Shown one piece after another: positions 37,561-50,070 of a DNA stretch of 64,000 nucleotides (position 1 is the stretch's first letter; every line of letters begins with the position of its first letter). The stretch covers positions 66,674,001 to 66,738,000 of the forward strand of contig NC_080588.1 of assembly GCF_029962835.1 (NCBI RefSeq), written 5' to 3'. The translations under genes and the position numbers were made by a program. The notes under the pieces are model-generated. The model searched no databases. It was not told the DNA's origin and saw nothing but the letters and a program-made list of their open reading frames with translations. The stretch comes from Magnolia sinica (Eukaryota > Streptophyta > Magnoliopsida > Magnoliales > Magnoliaceae).

Positions 37561-37811
37561 CACCACAACAGTTGGCACACCAGTCAATCTGTTTCCAGGA
37601 AGACTGGAGGCTCATGCTCTAAAATGATCTCAATAAATGAATAAACGGTGTGGATATAATGAATACATCATTTTGGGGGCTACGTAACTTTCTTCTCCTT
37701 TGAACCTTTTGTACAACCAGAGTCAGCACTGGTCTTCGCGCGACGCATCCCACGCCGGCTACATTGCAGGTGTGTGGTACACCAGCCAATCCGCTTCCGC
37801 CTCTCTAAGGG

Positions 37812-38295
37812 GGGACGCGGACTAGATACTGACAGGTTGAGTAGCGAGTCTACTACTGAAGTGATATCATCAAGTTCTGTGGGCCCTACTATGTTGTATA
37901 CGTTGTATCTATACAGTCCATCTATTTTGAGATATCATTTTAATAGTGGACCCACCATAAAAAATAGTGGGGAGAGTATTCCCACCCTTGAAACTATCCT
38001 AAAGCCCATCATAATGTTTATTTGAAATTTAACCTGTTCAAAAGTTAAAAAAGACATGAGCTAAGAGAAAACATAAATACCAGCTTTGTCCAAAAAATTT
38101 GTAACCTTTAGAAGTTTTTAAGAGTGAGTGTCACTGTCCCCATTGTTTTTTCTGTACTGGGTCACTGGAGCTTTAGATTTAACTCATTCTTTCGTTATTG
38201 TCCTTAAAATATGTAAGGTGGGGCTACGGACTTAGGTAACGTCACTTCAGTAGTAAGCCTCGCTAGTCAACCTGTCAGTAGCTAATCCGCGTCCG
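37812..38295. mobile_element. Foldback MITE (GGACGCGGATTAG-arm type)
   Basis: The left arm GGACGCGGACTAGATACTG continues into GACAGGTTGAGTAGCGAG. The right arm is CTGTCAGTAGCTAATCCGCGTCC. Both arms run into the common GTGGGCCC core. The same arms are seen around 9576-10090, 33735 and 39945-40531 and at the right end near 63245. A TSD is not clear. Confidence 0.65.
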
Positions 38296-38732
38296 CCAGA
38301 GAATCACTCAATCAGCGTAGCGCGTAAAATAACGGAATTAGGAAATCCTTCTGGTCACAGGCGGGAAAAGCCTGTTTGCCGCCGTGTGAACGGGGATAAA
38401 GTGAATTTAATGCAGTAGTGGTGACAACGCCAGTGATGTCGATTGCACGAAAACCAAAGAATTAATCGACCTGTGGGAAGCGGGGGATCTAGATTGCGCA
38501 TCTCGCACGCCGTGATTTATAAGCGCCGTTAGAAGGGGTCGTAGGTAATTCTTGGGATTAGCGCCTAGTGATTTATACGCGTCTACAGAGCTGGGCCAGG
38601 AATGACTTGATTGGGTAAACTCAACTTGTCAACTCTTTTGGACCCGGCTTGATCGGAATTGAGTGGGTGAGCTGATTCAAACTGGGTAGACTTCATCCAA
38701 TAGAAACTCAAATTGATTTAGCCTATTCCAAA

Positions 38733-38769
<37 letters not shown>

Positions 38770-38773
<4 letters not shown>

Positions 38774-39300
38774 AAAAGGTACTATGCGCTCGACCTCATG
38801 ATAAGCTCCCATGAGGTCGAGCTGTGTGGGCCCCACCGTAATGCGTGTCAACCATCAACACCGTGCATTTGATGGGTCCCCTCTAAATTATGGGATATTC
38901 CAAAAATTAGCCATATACGGAACTCAGGTGGGCTATACCATCTAAAATCATGTGAAGACACCGTTAAAACATATAAAAGCACTTGGTGGGGCCCACCTGA
39001 GTTTTTAATGCTGCTGAAACTTGGTCTAAACCCTCATCCAAGTGGGACACACATAATGGATGGGCTGGATTTGCAAACCACATCTCGGTGGGCACAAAAA
39101 ACTGATTATGAATGTTTTAATGGTGCACGGCCCCTCTCCACTTCTGTATGTGGTGTGGCCCACACAAGTCACGGATTGACTTGATTTTTGAGACCTAGGC
39201 CCACGATGGAATGGTGCATCTGACTGATGAGGTAGATGTTCGAAACACATCACGGTGGGGCCCACACAGCTCAACCTCACAGGACGGACTCGTGACGTGT
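38770..39300. mobile_element. Foldback MITE flanked by (TA)n
   Basis: The left arm has ATGAGGTCGAGCTGTGTGGG into GCCCCACCGTAATG; the right arm has ACATCACGGTGGGGCCCACA then CAGCTCAACCTCA. A (TA)n run lies directly left (38741-38770) and another right (39300-39328). The core is more divergent from the other sub-families. Confidence 0.6.
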
Positions 39301-39652
39301 ATATATATATATATATGTATATATATATCTGCACACCAGTTTACACGGTACTCATGTGAACTTTTTTTAGAATTCATCATAGGTGATGTGACTCTAAAAT
39401 CTGAATGGTACACTTGAAGCAGCACCTCATGAAACCCCTAGTCTCAATTTTTACTTTGATCCAAAACTTTTGTGGGCTATGAGAAACGAAAACAGTTTCC
39501 TCCCTTGATTTGCATTTCTCTTTGCCATGGCTTACAGGAATTTTAGACCAAGGTGAAAATTTGCCTATTAAGGTTTCATGGGATTCCGCATCACCTCAAC
39601 TATTTAGATTAGACGCTTATGACAAGTGTGCAAAGGTGCGCACGTGAGTATG

Positions 39653-39654
<2 letters not shown>

Positions 39655-39728
<74 letters not shown>
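39655..39728. repeat. (CT)n(TA)n compound microsatellite
   Basis: An uninterrupted CT run of about 54 bp is followed directly by about 20 bp of TA. It lies in intergenic DNA between foldback MITEs. Confidence 0.95.
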
Positions 39729-39944
39729 AACTCAAACCCGTGTAGTTGATGAAGAAGTTGCAATTTGTATTTGTATTCGGATTGGACTTTGGTTCAAATT
39801 AGTCTATGCCAGACTCAGACTCAAATTGGATTAAGCACATTGGACTCGGTACCGAGTTAAGTTGAGCTTGGATTAAGTTTATTTCAAAACTGGATCAAGT
39901 CGAGTTGGCCCTAACTTGGTCCAACTCGACTCGATGCCCGCAAT

Positions 39945-40531
39945 GGGGGATGAGGATTAGATGATATGTAGGAGTCTTGCTACTAAAGTGACATCACCGG
40001 GTTCTATGAGTCTCAGCATGATGTGTGTGTTACATTTATATTGTTTGTTCACATAGAGGGATTATTTTAGAGCATGAGCCAGAGAATGAGTCACATTGAA
40101 AGCTCCAATGGACTCAATTAGAAAGAAGGAAAAAAAAAAAAAGAGGAAACAAAAGCCTACCGTTAAAAAATTCTTGAGTGCTACAAAAGCTTGATCTTGA
40201 GGGCTATAAAAGTTTTGGATCAAGCTGATATTTATATTTTCTCTTCATTTATATCAATGTTATCTTATAACAAGTTAAATCTGAAATAAACATGATGGTG
40301 TGCCCTACGAAGGTTTCAATAGTGGGTGTCACTATCCCCTATGTTTTTCATGGTATGGTCCACTTGAGCTTTGGATCTGCGCCATTCTTCGTTCATGCAA
40401 TAAAATGCTCTCCAAATGAATGGAGAGTGTGGATACAATACATGCATCATGGTGGGCCCATGGAACTTGGTGACGTCCCTTCCATAGGAAAACTCACTAC
40501 TCAAATCATCAGTGGCTAATCCGCATCCATT
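39945..40531. mobile_element. Foldback MITE (GGACGCGGATTAG-arm type)
   Basis: The left arm GGGATGAGGATTAGATGAT with CTACTAAAGTGACATCACC mirrors the right arm TTGGTGACGTCCCTTCC with GTGGCTAATCCGCATCC. The core bounds are near 40014 and 40460 (GGTGGGCCCATGG). Confidence 0.6.
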
Positions 40532-40653
40532 GGTGGGACTTGAATCGGGTACTACCCCACTAGGACCTAGCTATGGACGGACTGTCATGACAGGGGCTCT
40601 GTAGGGCCCACTGTGATGTATGTGTTTTATCCACGCAGTTCATCCATTTTGAC

Positions 40654-41134
40654 CCCGGAGGTGGGTGGGATCCTTGACTGTGGGGCCCACTGTGATTTAT
40701 TTAGCTTACACCCACACTGTCCATCCGTTTTGAAAACTTATTTTAGGGCATTATCCCCAAAAATGAAGCAGATTCAAATCTTAAGTGGACCACACCACAG
40801 GAAACAGTGGTGATTGAATGCCCACCATTAAAAAATTCTTGAGGCCACCGAAATGTTTACTTGCCCTCTAACGTTTTGATAAGGTCACGAAGACTTAGAC
40901 GAAGAAGCCACAAAAATATCAGTTTGTTTCAAAACTTTCGTGCTCACAAGATGTTTTTTTTTATGGGCAATCACCACTGTTTCCTTTGGTCTGGTTCAAC
41001 TGAAATTTAGATCTACTTCATTTTTGGGATCATGCTCTAAAATGAGCTTTCAAATCGGTTGGACGGCGTGGATTAAGAGGAACATACATCAAGGAGGCCC
41101 CCACAGATAGGGATCCCACCCATCTTGGTGGTGC
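40654..41134. mobile_element. MULE-type foldback MITE, 9-bp TSD (GGATCCCACC-arm type)
   Basis: Arms are CCCGGAGGTGGGTGGGATCC at left and GGATCCCACCCATCTTGG at right. CATTTTGAC is repeated at 40645-40653 and 41135-41143. The same arms recur at about 57641-58190 and 58560-59130. The left flank (40590-40653) is itself the left arm of another foldback copy, so insertions are nested. Confidence 0.7.
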
Positions 41135-41555
41135 CATTTTGACGGGCCAAAAATTTCGTGTCCATCAAAGTGTTCTGAAATGCAGCGTGTTTGGCAGGCC
41201 CACTCACACGAGTAGATCCTACCACCGCAATAAAATGCGTGTGTGCAAATATGAGGTGTCATCAGATTGGCCCCACTCTTTGGATCTTTTTGCGTAAAAA
41301 CGTTGTCTTTTTTGTTTTTCCTCCAAGGATCATAACCGTAGAAAGCACATGACGAGTCCTGGTCGTCCGTTTACCCTGTACACTGTGGCCCACCTGAGTG
41401 ATGAAAATGGTCTGAATTACAGGGAAGAAGAACTAAACAATCTGACCCACCTTTTGGAGAGTTCGGATCCCGTGTTCGTTGGCTACGTTTGCAAGGGGGG
41501 ATTGCGTGTGAATGGGCAACGTTTCAAACACGCGAGGTCTCATAAAAAACCTCGA

Positions 41556-41755
41556 GGTGGGCACCGAGTCAGGTCCGATCGGATTAGGTCCAACTTGACC
41601 CAATCCGAATTTTTAAGTAACTGACCCGAACTCGATCCGATCCGAGACTGAGTCTGGGTCAGCCGACTCGATCCAATTTGATGCATGGTTGGCCTGACCC
41701 AAACCGAGTTCGACTTGGTTAGGGAAATCGAATCGGATTGGGTTGGGTCTATAGG
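41556..41755. mobile_element. GATCGG/TCGGGTC-rich repeat, hAT-like MITE remnant
   Basis: A dense set of TCGGATT, GACTCGATCC and GGGTTGGGTC words begins with GGTGGGCACCGAGTC, which resembles the left end of the hAT element at 49301. A similar stretch at about 43020-43206 ends in CTGCCCAGCTCTA. Reversed, this is TAGAGCTGGGCAG, a typical end of small hAT-like elements. No target duplication is seen at either. Confidence 0.4.
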
Positions 41756-42300
41756 TCAAACTATGAGGTATGTGTTATATCCAAACCGTCCATCCATTTA
41801 GAGAGTTCGTCTTAAGGCTTGAGCCGAAAAATAAGACCAGTTGGACCACACTGCAAAAAACTGTGGAGGATTGAACGTTTACCATTGAAACCCTTTTGGA
41901 GATCACAAAATTTTTCGATCAATATGAAATTTGTTTTTCCTCTTCATCCATATATTTTTAACCTTATTAACAGATTAGATGAAAAATAAACATTATGCTA
42001 GGCCCTATGAATTTTTTAACGGTTAAAATCATTATCCTCGCTGCTATTTTTGATGTAGTCCATTTGAGCTTTAGAGATGATTCACTTCTTTTTTTTTTTT
42101 TTGTTAATACTCTAAAATGATCACGAAAATGGATAAACGGTATGGATATAATAAATACATCATTGTGGGACTATGTAACTTTGATCTCATTTCAGCTGTT
42201 TCTACAACTCGGAGCTTGAGGTGCGTCTACGCTCATCTTTGCACAACCCATATCAACACCAGTTGTACAGCTGGTGTCATGTGAAACATGAAATCAAATT
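41756..42300. mobile_element. Foldback MITE (ACACCAGCTATATAGCTGGTGT-arm type)
   Basis: The core runs from ACTATGAGGTATGTGTTATATCC to AATACATCATTGTGGGACTATG, then an arm ending with ACACCAG..GTACAGCTGGTGT. The closest relative in the window is 63250-63805. The left outer arm is replaced by the TCGG-rich repeat. Confidence 0.5.
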
Positions 42301-42313
42301 GCCTGTCTGAGTT

Positions 42314-42833
42314 GGAAACAGATTGGGACTATGGCTCATGTTCGATGCTCTGTGGGCCCCACCATTATGTATGTATTTCATCGATTCCCTTCATCCATTT
42401 TTATAGATCAGTTTAGGGCTCTATTCCAAAAATGAGAGGGATATAAACCTCGTGTGGACCACACCACAGGAAAACAATGGTGATTGGATATCCACCATTT
42501 AAATGCTCCTAAGGCCCACTGTACTGTTTATTTGAAATTCGATATGTTGTTTAGGTCATACAGACCCGGATGAAGGGAAAAAACAAATATCAGCTTGATC
42601 CAAAACTTTTATGGCCCCTAAAAAGCTTTTAATGGTCGACGTTCATTCAACACTATTTTTCTGTAATGTGGTCCACTTGAGATTGGGATACACCTCATTT
42701 TTTGTCTTATACCATAAAATGATCTAGAAAAATAGATGGATGGCATGGATGAAACACATACATCATGGTGGGGTCCACAGAACACCGACCACCAGCTAAT
42801 GGCTGGTGGCAGGGGAGTAGCCAATCCATTTCT
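42314..42833. mobile_element. MULE-type foldback MITE, 9-bp TSD
   Basis: Left end GGAAACAGATTGGG; right end GTGGCAGGGGAGTAGCC then AATCCATTTCT. GTCTGAGTT is duplicated at 42305-42313 and 42834-42842. It belongs to the same terminal type as 59564-60101 and 62426-62961. Confidence 0.8.
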
Positions 42834-43269
42834 GTCTGAGTTACTTAGTATGCTCTTATTTACAGAGTAAACTCTGTTGGGCCCATTGTGAATGCATGTG
42901 GTTTATCCATACCCTCCATTCCTTTTTCCAGATCATTTTAGGGGTTGAACCCAAAATTGATGCATATCCAAAGCTCAAGTGGACTATACCACATGAAAAA
43001 GTAGAAGTATTGATTTCCACCGTATATCGGATCGGTCCGGATCGAATCCAATCGAATCGGATCAGTCCGGGTTGGATACTGATCTGAACTCGATCCGATA
43101 TACGGTCGGATCTGAGTGGGCCTACTCGATCCTAGCCTTTGATTCGAATCGGATTGGGTTGGATTTGTCGGATCGGGTCGGATCCGTTAGATTCTGCCCA
43201 GCTCTAAAAAAAACCTAACGGTCTAAAAATACCCACGAAAGACTTGCACACGAAGTTCCCACGCTGGGA

Positions 43270-43640
43270 AGCTAGTGGGACCCACCGTGATGTTTGTGTT
43301 CAATCCACTCTGTCCATCCACTTTGGGAGTTTATTTTAGGACATGAGACCAAAAATCAAGTGGATCCAAAACTCAAGAACTCTATATGAGGGGGAAAATT
43401 GGGGAAAGAAATGCCTACCTTGATGTTTATATGCCATCCAAACTGTTTATAAGTTCATTACCACTGGGATAAACTGAAAACACCAAAAAAAAAAAAAAAA
43501 AACTGATGCACAGATATTATGGCCACATGAATGTTTTAACGGTGGTCAATCAATCCCCACTTTTTACTCTCGCGTGGCACACTTGACTTTTGGATCCTAC
43601 AAACATCACGGTGGGCCCCACCTAGATACCAGCTCACTTT
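43270..43640. mobile_element. Foldback MITE
   Basis: Left arm GTGGGACCCACCGTGATGTT; right arm AAACATCACGGTGGGCCCCA then CCTAG. The inside holds a poly(A) run (43484-43501) and the usual family words. The outer termini are not clear. Confidence 0.6.
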
Positions 43641-44885
43641 CTCAGGAAATCCGCGTCCAAGTAATTTCTTCAAAAAATGAAAAATGAGTGGGTCTGGCTA
43701 GAGACGGACGGTCCTTATCAGGGCTCTCTGTGGGGGCCATCGTGATATATATGCATTCAACCCAATCCCCGCCCTCACCCACCACGTCAGTCTTGGGTCG
43801 AAACTCATTTTAAAGATAAAAGCTTTTATACGCTGGCAGAGTATACTCTATGATACGTGTCCACTTAGAAATTACATACATTGCATTCGAAAAACTAAAA
43901 TTAAACCGTCCAATTTATTGGTAACAGATTAGATATGTCATGAACAAATAATCACACTTGTTTTGTTACCTGTCTATCAGATAAGGGGACATTTATTGGA
44001 CGGCTAGAGAATACAAAATCCAATTGTCTTAATTTCGTAAACAAGTGCCTCCGAATGAGAGGTCAGGATTATTCAGGGGCTGTTTGTTTACCACTTAATA
44101 TGCCTCGATCTGAATCTGAAAAACAGATTTCAGTCACTAAATACACTCTTGAAAGTATTTGTTTAACACACTTTTATTACTATTATTATTATTATTATTA
44201 TTTTTGGGCCCTACCTAGGGAATTTAAGATATTTGTTTAACACACTTAAAACAAGTTCTTAATGTAAATTAAACCCGCAATTAATTTCATAGTGGTCTAT
44301 CCAATGAGAATTAAACTCTTACATTTGAAAACTCCCCAATTTTTCGGATCATTGTAGAATATGCAAATCCAAGACTCAGGTGGACCGCAGCATAGAAAGG
44401 TGTGTAAGCAATGACACCCACGTGGAAACCTTCCTAGGCCCCACCATGATGTTTATTCGCCATCCAATGATATTCATTTACTATAGTAAATAAAGTCTTG
44501 GATGATTAGAAAAACAAATATCAACTTGATTCAAAACTTCTGTCCCTCAAGAAAATTTCAATTGTAGACATTAAATCCCCACTGTTTTTTGTGGTGTGGT
44601 CCACTTGAGATTTGGATCAGCCTGGTTGTTTGGATCATGACATAAAATAATCTGAAAAAATGGATGGATGATGCAGATCCAACACATATGTCATGGTGGG
44701 ACATAGACAACTTTGCCAGGTAAACACATACAGGCCTTCCGTGCCATGCTCTATAACAGGCAATCCATGATGTATCTCTTATCTACATTGCTCATTCATT
44801 TTACAAGATCATTTTATAACATGGCCAAAAAGTGAGGCAGATACAAAGCTAAAGTAGGCCACACCATTAAAAAGCCATGAGGATT
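43641..44885. other. Intergenic DNA left of the Pack-CACTA
   Basis: No gene is seen. Foldback-core sequence occupies 44340-44705. From about 44740 a further foldback element begins, and the Pack-CACTA interrupts it at 44886. Its second half resumes at 53924 and runs to about 54190. A short (ATT)n tract lies at 44175-44200. Confidence 0.5.
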
Positions 44886-44904
44886 CACTACAAGAAAATA
44901 GGCC

Positions 44905-45330
44905 TTTAGTTACAATTTTTTAGCCTCAGTTGAAAAAATGGAGGCTAAATGTGTCTTTTAGCAGCCTCGGTTTCTAAAGAACCGACGCTAAAAGTTCATT
45001 TTTAGCCTTAGTTGTACAGGAACCGAGGCGAAAAGTCTACCTTTTAGCCTCAGTTGCATAGGAACCAAGGCGAAAAGTCTACCTTTTAGCCTCCGTTGCA
45101 TAGGAACCGAGGCGAAAAGTCTACCTTTTAGCCTCAATTGCATAGGAACTGAGGCGAAAAGCCTGTTTTTAGCCTCAGTTGCATAAGAACCGAGGCGAAA
45201 AGTCTACCTTTTAGCCTCAGTTGCATAGGAACCGAGGCGAAAAGTCACTTTTTAACCTCAGTTGCATAGGAACCGAGGTGAAAAGTCTACCTTTTAGCCT
45301 CAGTTGCATAGGAACCAAGGCAAAAAGTCT
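44905..45330. repeat. CACTA left subterminal repeat array
   Basis: About eight units of roughly 42 bp, each an imperfect palindrome of TTTTAGCCTCAGTTGCATAGG then AACCGAGGCGAAAAG, split here for length. A further two units lie at 45675-45772. The equivalent right array is at 53533-53906. These are the probable transposase-binding sites. Confidence 0.85.
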
Positions 45331-45674
45331 AACTTTGATGCTCTGGCAAAATGTGATGGATGATACGCAGGCACTTAGAAATCGTATAAATGGTACGCCT
45401 GTAATTCAAATTAATTGGTGTATGGTGATATTTGATTATTTGACTAGATCGGTGGACATTTATTGGATGGTTAAAATGAAAAATATCCAACGGTCCTACT
45501 TCAACAATCAATTGTCCATGAATACAAACGCACCATATGTGCTAACATAATATGTGTGAGAGATCTCGTATGTGTATAAAATGGCTTGCACTTTTCATAT
45601 GTAACTTTAAGAAATTACAAATGCTCACCGATTGTGAAATCCAAGCCAGTGGATTTCTCAATTTGAGTCATGCC
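45331..45674. mobile_element. Small insertion within the CACTA left array
   Basis: About 340 bp of unrelated sequence splits the subterminal repeat array, starting GATGCTCTGGCAAAATG and ending GAGTCATGCCAAAAG. The TGGCA/TGCCA ends suggest a small TIR element. Its left part (GATGATACG, ACTTAGAAAT, TGGACATTTATTGGA) resembles 43850-44015. No target duplication could be fixed, so this is tentative. Confidence 0.4.
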
Positions 45675-45774
45675 AAAAGTCTACCTTTTAGCCTCAGTTG
45701 CATAAGAACCGAGGTTAAAACTCTACTTTTTAGCCTCAGTTGCATAGGAACTGAGGCTAAAAGTCTACATTTAA

Positions 45775-46460
45775 GAATATAGAAAAAAATTGAAAATCTT
45801 GAAAGAATTAATAATTTTTGAAATTTTTGACAATTATGAAAATTTTGAGAATTTTGAAAAAAATTGAGACAATTGTGAAAAAATTGAGAATTTTGAAAAA
45901 AAGAAAATTGAGAGTTTTGAAGAGATTTGAATTTTGAATTTTTTAAGAACTAATAATTTTTTTAAAAATTTGAGAACTTTTAAAAAATTAAGATTTTTTT
46001 TTTTTTTTGAAAAATTAAGAATAAAAAAATGATAATTATGAAAAAGTATGATTTATTTTTAATTGAGAATTTAAAAAAAATTAAGAATTTTGAAAAATTT
46101 TGAAATTTTTTTTTAAAAAAATAAGAAATTTGAATTTGAGAATCTTGAAAAAAATTGGATTTTTTTTTTAAATTGAGAAATTTCAAATAATTAAAAATTC
46201 TGAAAAAAATTAAGAAGTTCTAAAACTATTAAGAATTAAATTTTATTTTTTTTGGATAATTTTGAAAAAATTGAGAATTTTTAAATTTTTTGATAAACTT
46301 CAACAAATTTATAATCTAGAAAAAAAAAATAGAATTAAAAAAGAAAATTAAGAATCTTGATTTTTTTTTCTTTTTGAGAATTTTCATAAAATTGATAAAA
46401 TTAAGAATTAATTTTAGTGCAAGACCCAAAAATGAAATTGATCCGAATCTCATTTTGAGC
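45775..46460. other. AT-rich low-complexity stretch in the CACTA
   Basis: Repeated GAAAATTTTGAGAATTTTG-like words with poly(A)/poly(T) runs; no coding signal and no clear tandem period. Confidence 0.6.
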
Positions 46461-46800
46461 CCAACAAATGACCGGACTCGATTTCCGCATTGCTGCCACG
46501 TGTACCGTAGAGAGATGAAATATTCCGTTTCTTACGGATGCAATATATCATCTTTCGTGGCTTTTATTCATTTTGGAACTTGGAAGCTCAAATCAGAGCT
46601 CCCTCTCAAAATCCCAGCTTCGAAAGGAAAACAAAGCGAAATCGCGTTTTACTTCTGCAATTCTATCCGTCAAAATCCCAAAGCTCTGAAAGGAAAACAG
46701 ATCGAAATCGCATTTAACTTCTGCAATTCGATCCTTTACAATGCCTAGAAACGTCAATTCTGTCCTCCACACCAGCAATCTCTTCGCAGATTTCAGATAC

Positions 46801-46855
<55 letters not shown>

Positions 46856-47290
46856 TTCTACTGATTTCGCAACTGAAATCCTATCGAAAATTAGAAATTG
46901 GGGCAGAAATCTTCATTTTCGTGCGTTTTCCCCATTTGGCCGTTCAAAATTCAATTTCTGCGTTTTTTGGTTCGTTCTGAGGAGTGTTTTTTATATTTTT
47001 TTGGCTGATTTCACTGAAATCTTTCTCAGGAAGTGGAAAATCCTATCGTTTCTAGCTCATTTGCTGGATTTGAGCAGTTTCTGCATTGCAATATCAGCGA
47101 TTAGGGTTTAGTGTTCGATCTGAGAGCAAATCCTTGTTCTCTGCTGCGAAATCTGCTCCTCCATTGCCGATTTCCGTGCAGGCTAGATAAACAAGGGGCA
47201 TATACACCGATATCAGCTCCTCATCGAATCGAACCCTAGCTCTTCTCTCTGTCTTCTCCAATATTTCTCTCGTCTTCGTCGGATCTACCG

Positions 47291-47322
<32 letters not shown>

Positions 47323-47660
47323 CATCAGATCCTCAAAAGACTGTGAGCTTTTTTCCAATTTTTTTCCACTTATGGTTTTTTTCTCAATTTTTAGTGCTTA
47401 ATCTATTTTAATATGAATCTAGCTTATGTCTCTCGATTCTGAGAGATTTCATTGGATTTTGATCTGATTCTTGCTGATATATCTGTTTTCCTTTCCGATC
47501 TCATTGTTTGGAGCTTTGCTTTTTTATTTTTGTTTTGAGTTGATGATGCATATTGCCATCCTTTTCGATTTTTTTTCTCAGTTTGATTATTCATTTGAAG
47601 AAGTTACTCAGATTTACAGTTGGCATTATTTGAGGACAGAGGAAGGGTTTTAACTTTCAG
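46461..47660 (+). other. Leader/promoter-like captured region in the Pack-CACTA
   Basis: Composition changes sharply from AT-rich to mixed. There is a (CT)n tract at 46804-46851, another at 47290-47319, and duplicated AAAGCGAAATCGC/GATCGAAATCGCATTT words (46636-46715). TTAGGGTTTAG and repeated TTTCATTGGATTTTG words then follow. This looks like a plant 5' untranslated/first-intron region and could drive transcription into the captured exons downstream. No protein is recognised, and the origin is unknown. Confidence 0.4.
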
Positions 47661-48009
47661 TCAGGTGAGCTTCCCGCTCTCATTTCTCCAAAATTTTCCA
47701 CTTAGGGTTTGGTTTTTGTAATTTTTTCTTGATTTTTGGTGCTTGATCTGTTTTGATCTTGATCCAACTTATGTCTCTTTATTATTAGAGATTTCATTGG
47801 ATTTTGTTTCGATTCTTACTGATTTAAGTTGTAATTTAGGTTTTTGTATTTAGATTTTAGAGATTTATCTTCGATTTATGTAATATCATGTATTTGAAAT
47901 ACATTTTGAGATTTCATTGGATTTTCTGTTTCTTTTGGTGATTTGAAATACATGAACCTGCAATAAAACACAGATTCTTAGGAACCTTTGATTGCCTCTT
48001 CTCTACTAG

Positions 48010-48280
48010 TAGTACATGTGACTCTGATCTCCTGTTAGAAATTATCTCTGCTCATGCTTCCCTTCTAGCTATCAAAACTGTTGCCAATTCACAACTTAAT
48101 CCATGTGGGAAGACATTTGCTGAATTTTCTCTTCCTACGCTTTGTCCTGCAACTTGTTTCAGTGCAATGCCATCTCGTTTATACCAAACCAACAACTTGG
48201 AACACATGAGCTCCAGTTCGTATTTTAATGGGCTGTCTTGTTATCTTCTGATTGTCATAATCCACGTATGGGCCACGGTC
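48010..48280 (+). pseudogene. Unidentified exon-like fragment
   Basis: The + strand can be read without a stop for about 85 codons, with an ordinary protein composition (for example LLEIISAHASLLAIK and LPTLCPATCFSAMPS). I cannot name the family and do not assign a function. Given its place between other captured pieces it may be a further captured exon, or chance. Confidence 0.3.
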
Positions 48281-48514
48281 CACTTAGATCAAGACACGAG
48301 ATTTATATTATCTTAATGAATCATGGTTCTTCGACAAAGCATGCTCGTTACTATGTGGTGCATGCACGAGATTACCAAAAGTAAAAGAAAAGTCCCACTT
48401 TTTCATGCAATATAAAATACTATACTTGTTTTAACATTTTTCATCATTGGGGTTTTTTTTTTTTTCCTTTTGCTGAAAATCTGGAGCTTGTCTTCCCTTT
48501 CCATTGATTTCATG

Positions 48515-48835
48515 TTAGAAATCCTGAAAACAGCGCTTTTGTTTTCCATTGTTTCCCTTTAGCTTTTCTAGAGGATTATACAATTTGCTGGCTGATGGCA
48601 GGTTCTTGGTCCTTGTCATAGAACCCAATTTGTTTGGTTGAAAATGGAAATAACCGATGTTGGTTTCATCGGTGTTGGCATCAGAAACTGCCTCATGATC
48701 AGCCATATCTGAGAGTTCATCTGAGTGATCAGAAGGCTCCTTCATCAGAAAAATTTTACAAGGCAATTCAAATGTAAATGTTGATCCATATTTCTCTCGG
48801 CTGGTCACTGTAAGATGACCCCCCATCAGCTCCAC
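48515..48835 (-). pseudogene. Captured fragment of an AHK5-like histidine kinase
   Basis: On the minus strand an AG acceptor at 48836-48837 opens a frame [20 protein letters not shown] then TFELPCKI, the end of a histidine-kinase ATPase domain. It continues with a linker ([22 protein letters not shown]) typical of the plant cytokinin-independent kinase AHK5/CKI2. The full protein has over 900 residues, with dimerisation, ATPase and receiver domains; only about 106 residues are present. It points opposite to the other captured fragments, so it cannot be part of the same sense transcript. Confidence 0.65.
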
Positions 48836-48963
48836 CTACCTCGAAATGATCCCAACATGTTGAGTTAGAAGCATCAACAAAAAGATAAGATAGCACTAGA
48901 GTTTTAGAGAAAATATAATCAGTAAAATATTTTATTTAAATTTAGATAAAGATATGACATAAA

Positions 48964-50001
48964 GAGAAATGCTCCAGTGCTCTTCAAAGCACTATTAAGT
49001 TATAGTTCTCCTGGTTGCATTGAGACACTGATTTCAATCCATTGATATGGACTGTTCATTAGGTCCAATGCACATCTCATGGGCTAACATCCAAATATCA
49101 TGCCAATCTGACTAGTTTTAACCATTTGATCAATGCCCTTTAATATGGACTGTCAAGACCATTTACACAGTAATGGGTCCAGTGAACAATTTAATCCATA
49201 TGTTTGTTAGGGCCCATCATGGATTTCTTATGATCCTAAAGAACCACTTTCGTTAGGCAATCTTAACCATCCATCCATGGATTGGAAAAGGGACAGTGAC
49301 TAGAGGTGGGCATCGAGCCGAGTCGAGTCGAGGTGGGCGAAGCTTGGCTTGGCTTGTCCATGATGAACTCGAGTTCGAGCTCGAGCTCGAGCTTGGCCTC
49401 GAGCTCAACATTGAAGCTTGGCTTGTTTGCCAAAGCTGTCGAGTCGAGTTCGAGTCGAGCTAGTGGTTCAAGTCGAGTCAAGCTTGAGCTTGTTGGGTGA
49501 GAGAGTAATGGATTCTGTTCTTGATCCTCCTCTATTGATGAAAAATTTTAAAATCTTAAGAGAATTAAAGTAAAACCCAATGAAAAAACCAAATAAAGCT
49601 TCGAATCGGATGAGGAAACCTGTAAGAACCGATCTGTTCTTGATCTTCTTCCACCAGCAGAAATCTAAGTACTAGAAAAGAAACAGAGCAGAACATAGAT
49701 TAGAAATCCAAGTAAAGAGCTCTGGCCAATCAGATCATTGGATTTCCTTGAAGCTCTAACAAATCTGAGAAGAACCCATCTCGAATTTCTTGAGTTTCTC
49801 GCCTAAGAAGTAGATCTCAAGAGATTGAAATCATACTATTGTGGAGCTGAAATGAAAACTGGTGGTGGTGGTCCGGGCGGGCGTGAGACTGGCAGTGGGT
49901 AGAGAAAGAGAAGAAAGAGAAAGGGAAGGGGGTGCGTGCGGTCGGGTAAAGACTCTAGGGTTTGTTTTTTATTTTTTTTATTTTTAAGTTTAAACTTAAA
50001 A

Positions 50002-50070
<69 letters not shown>

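Noticed and set aside
38741..38770. (TA)n run as a MITE target preference site
   Set aside because: Several TA runs occur in the window with no element beside them, so the association with 38770-39300 could be chance.
44905..45330. Regularly spaced repeats as a CRISPR-like array
   Set aside because: The units are contiguous imperfect palindromes without unique spacers, at the end of a CACTA element in a plant genome.
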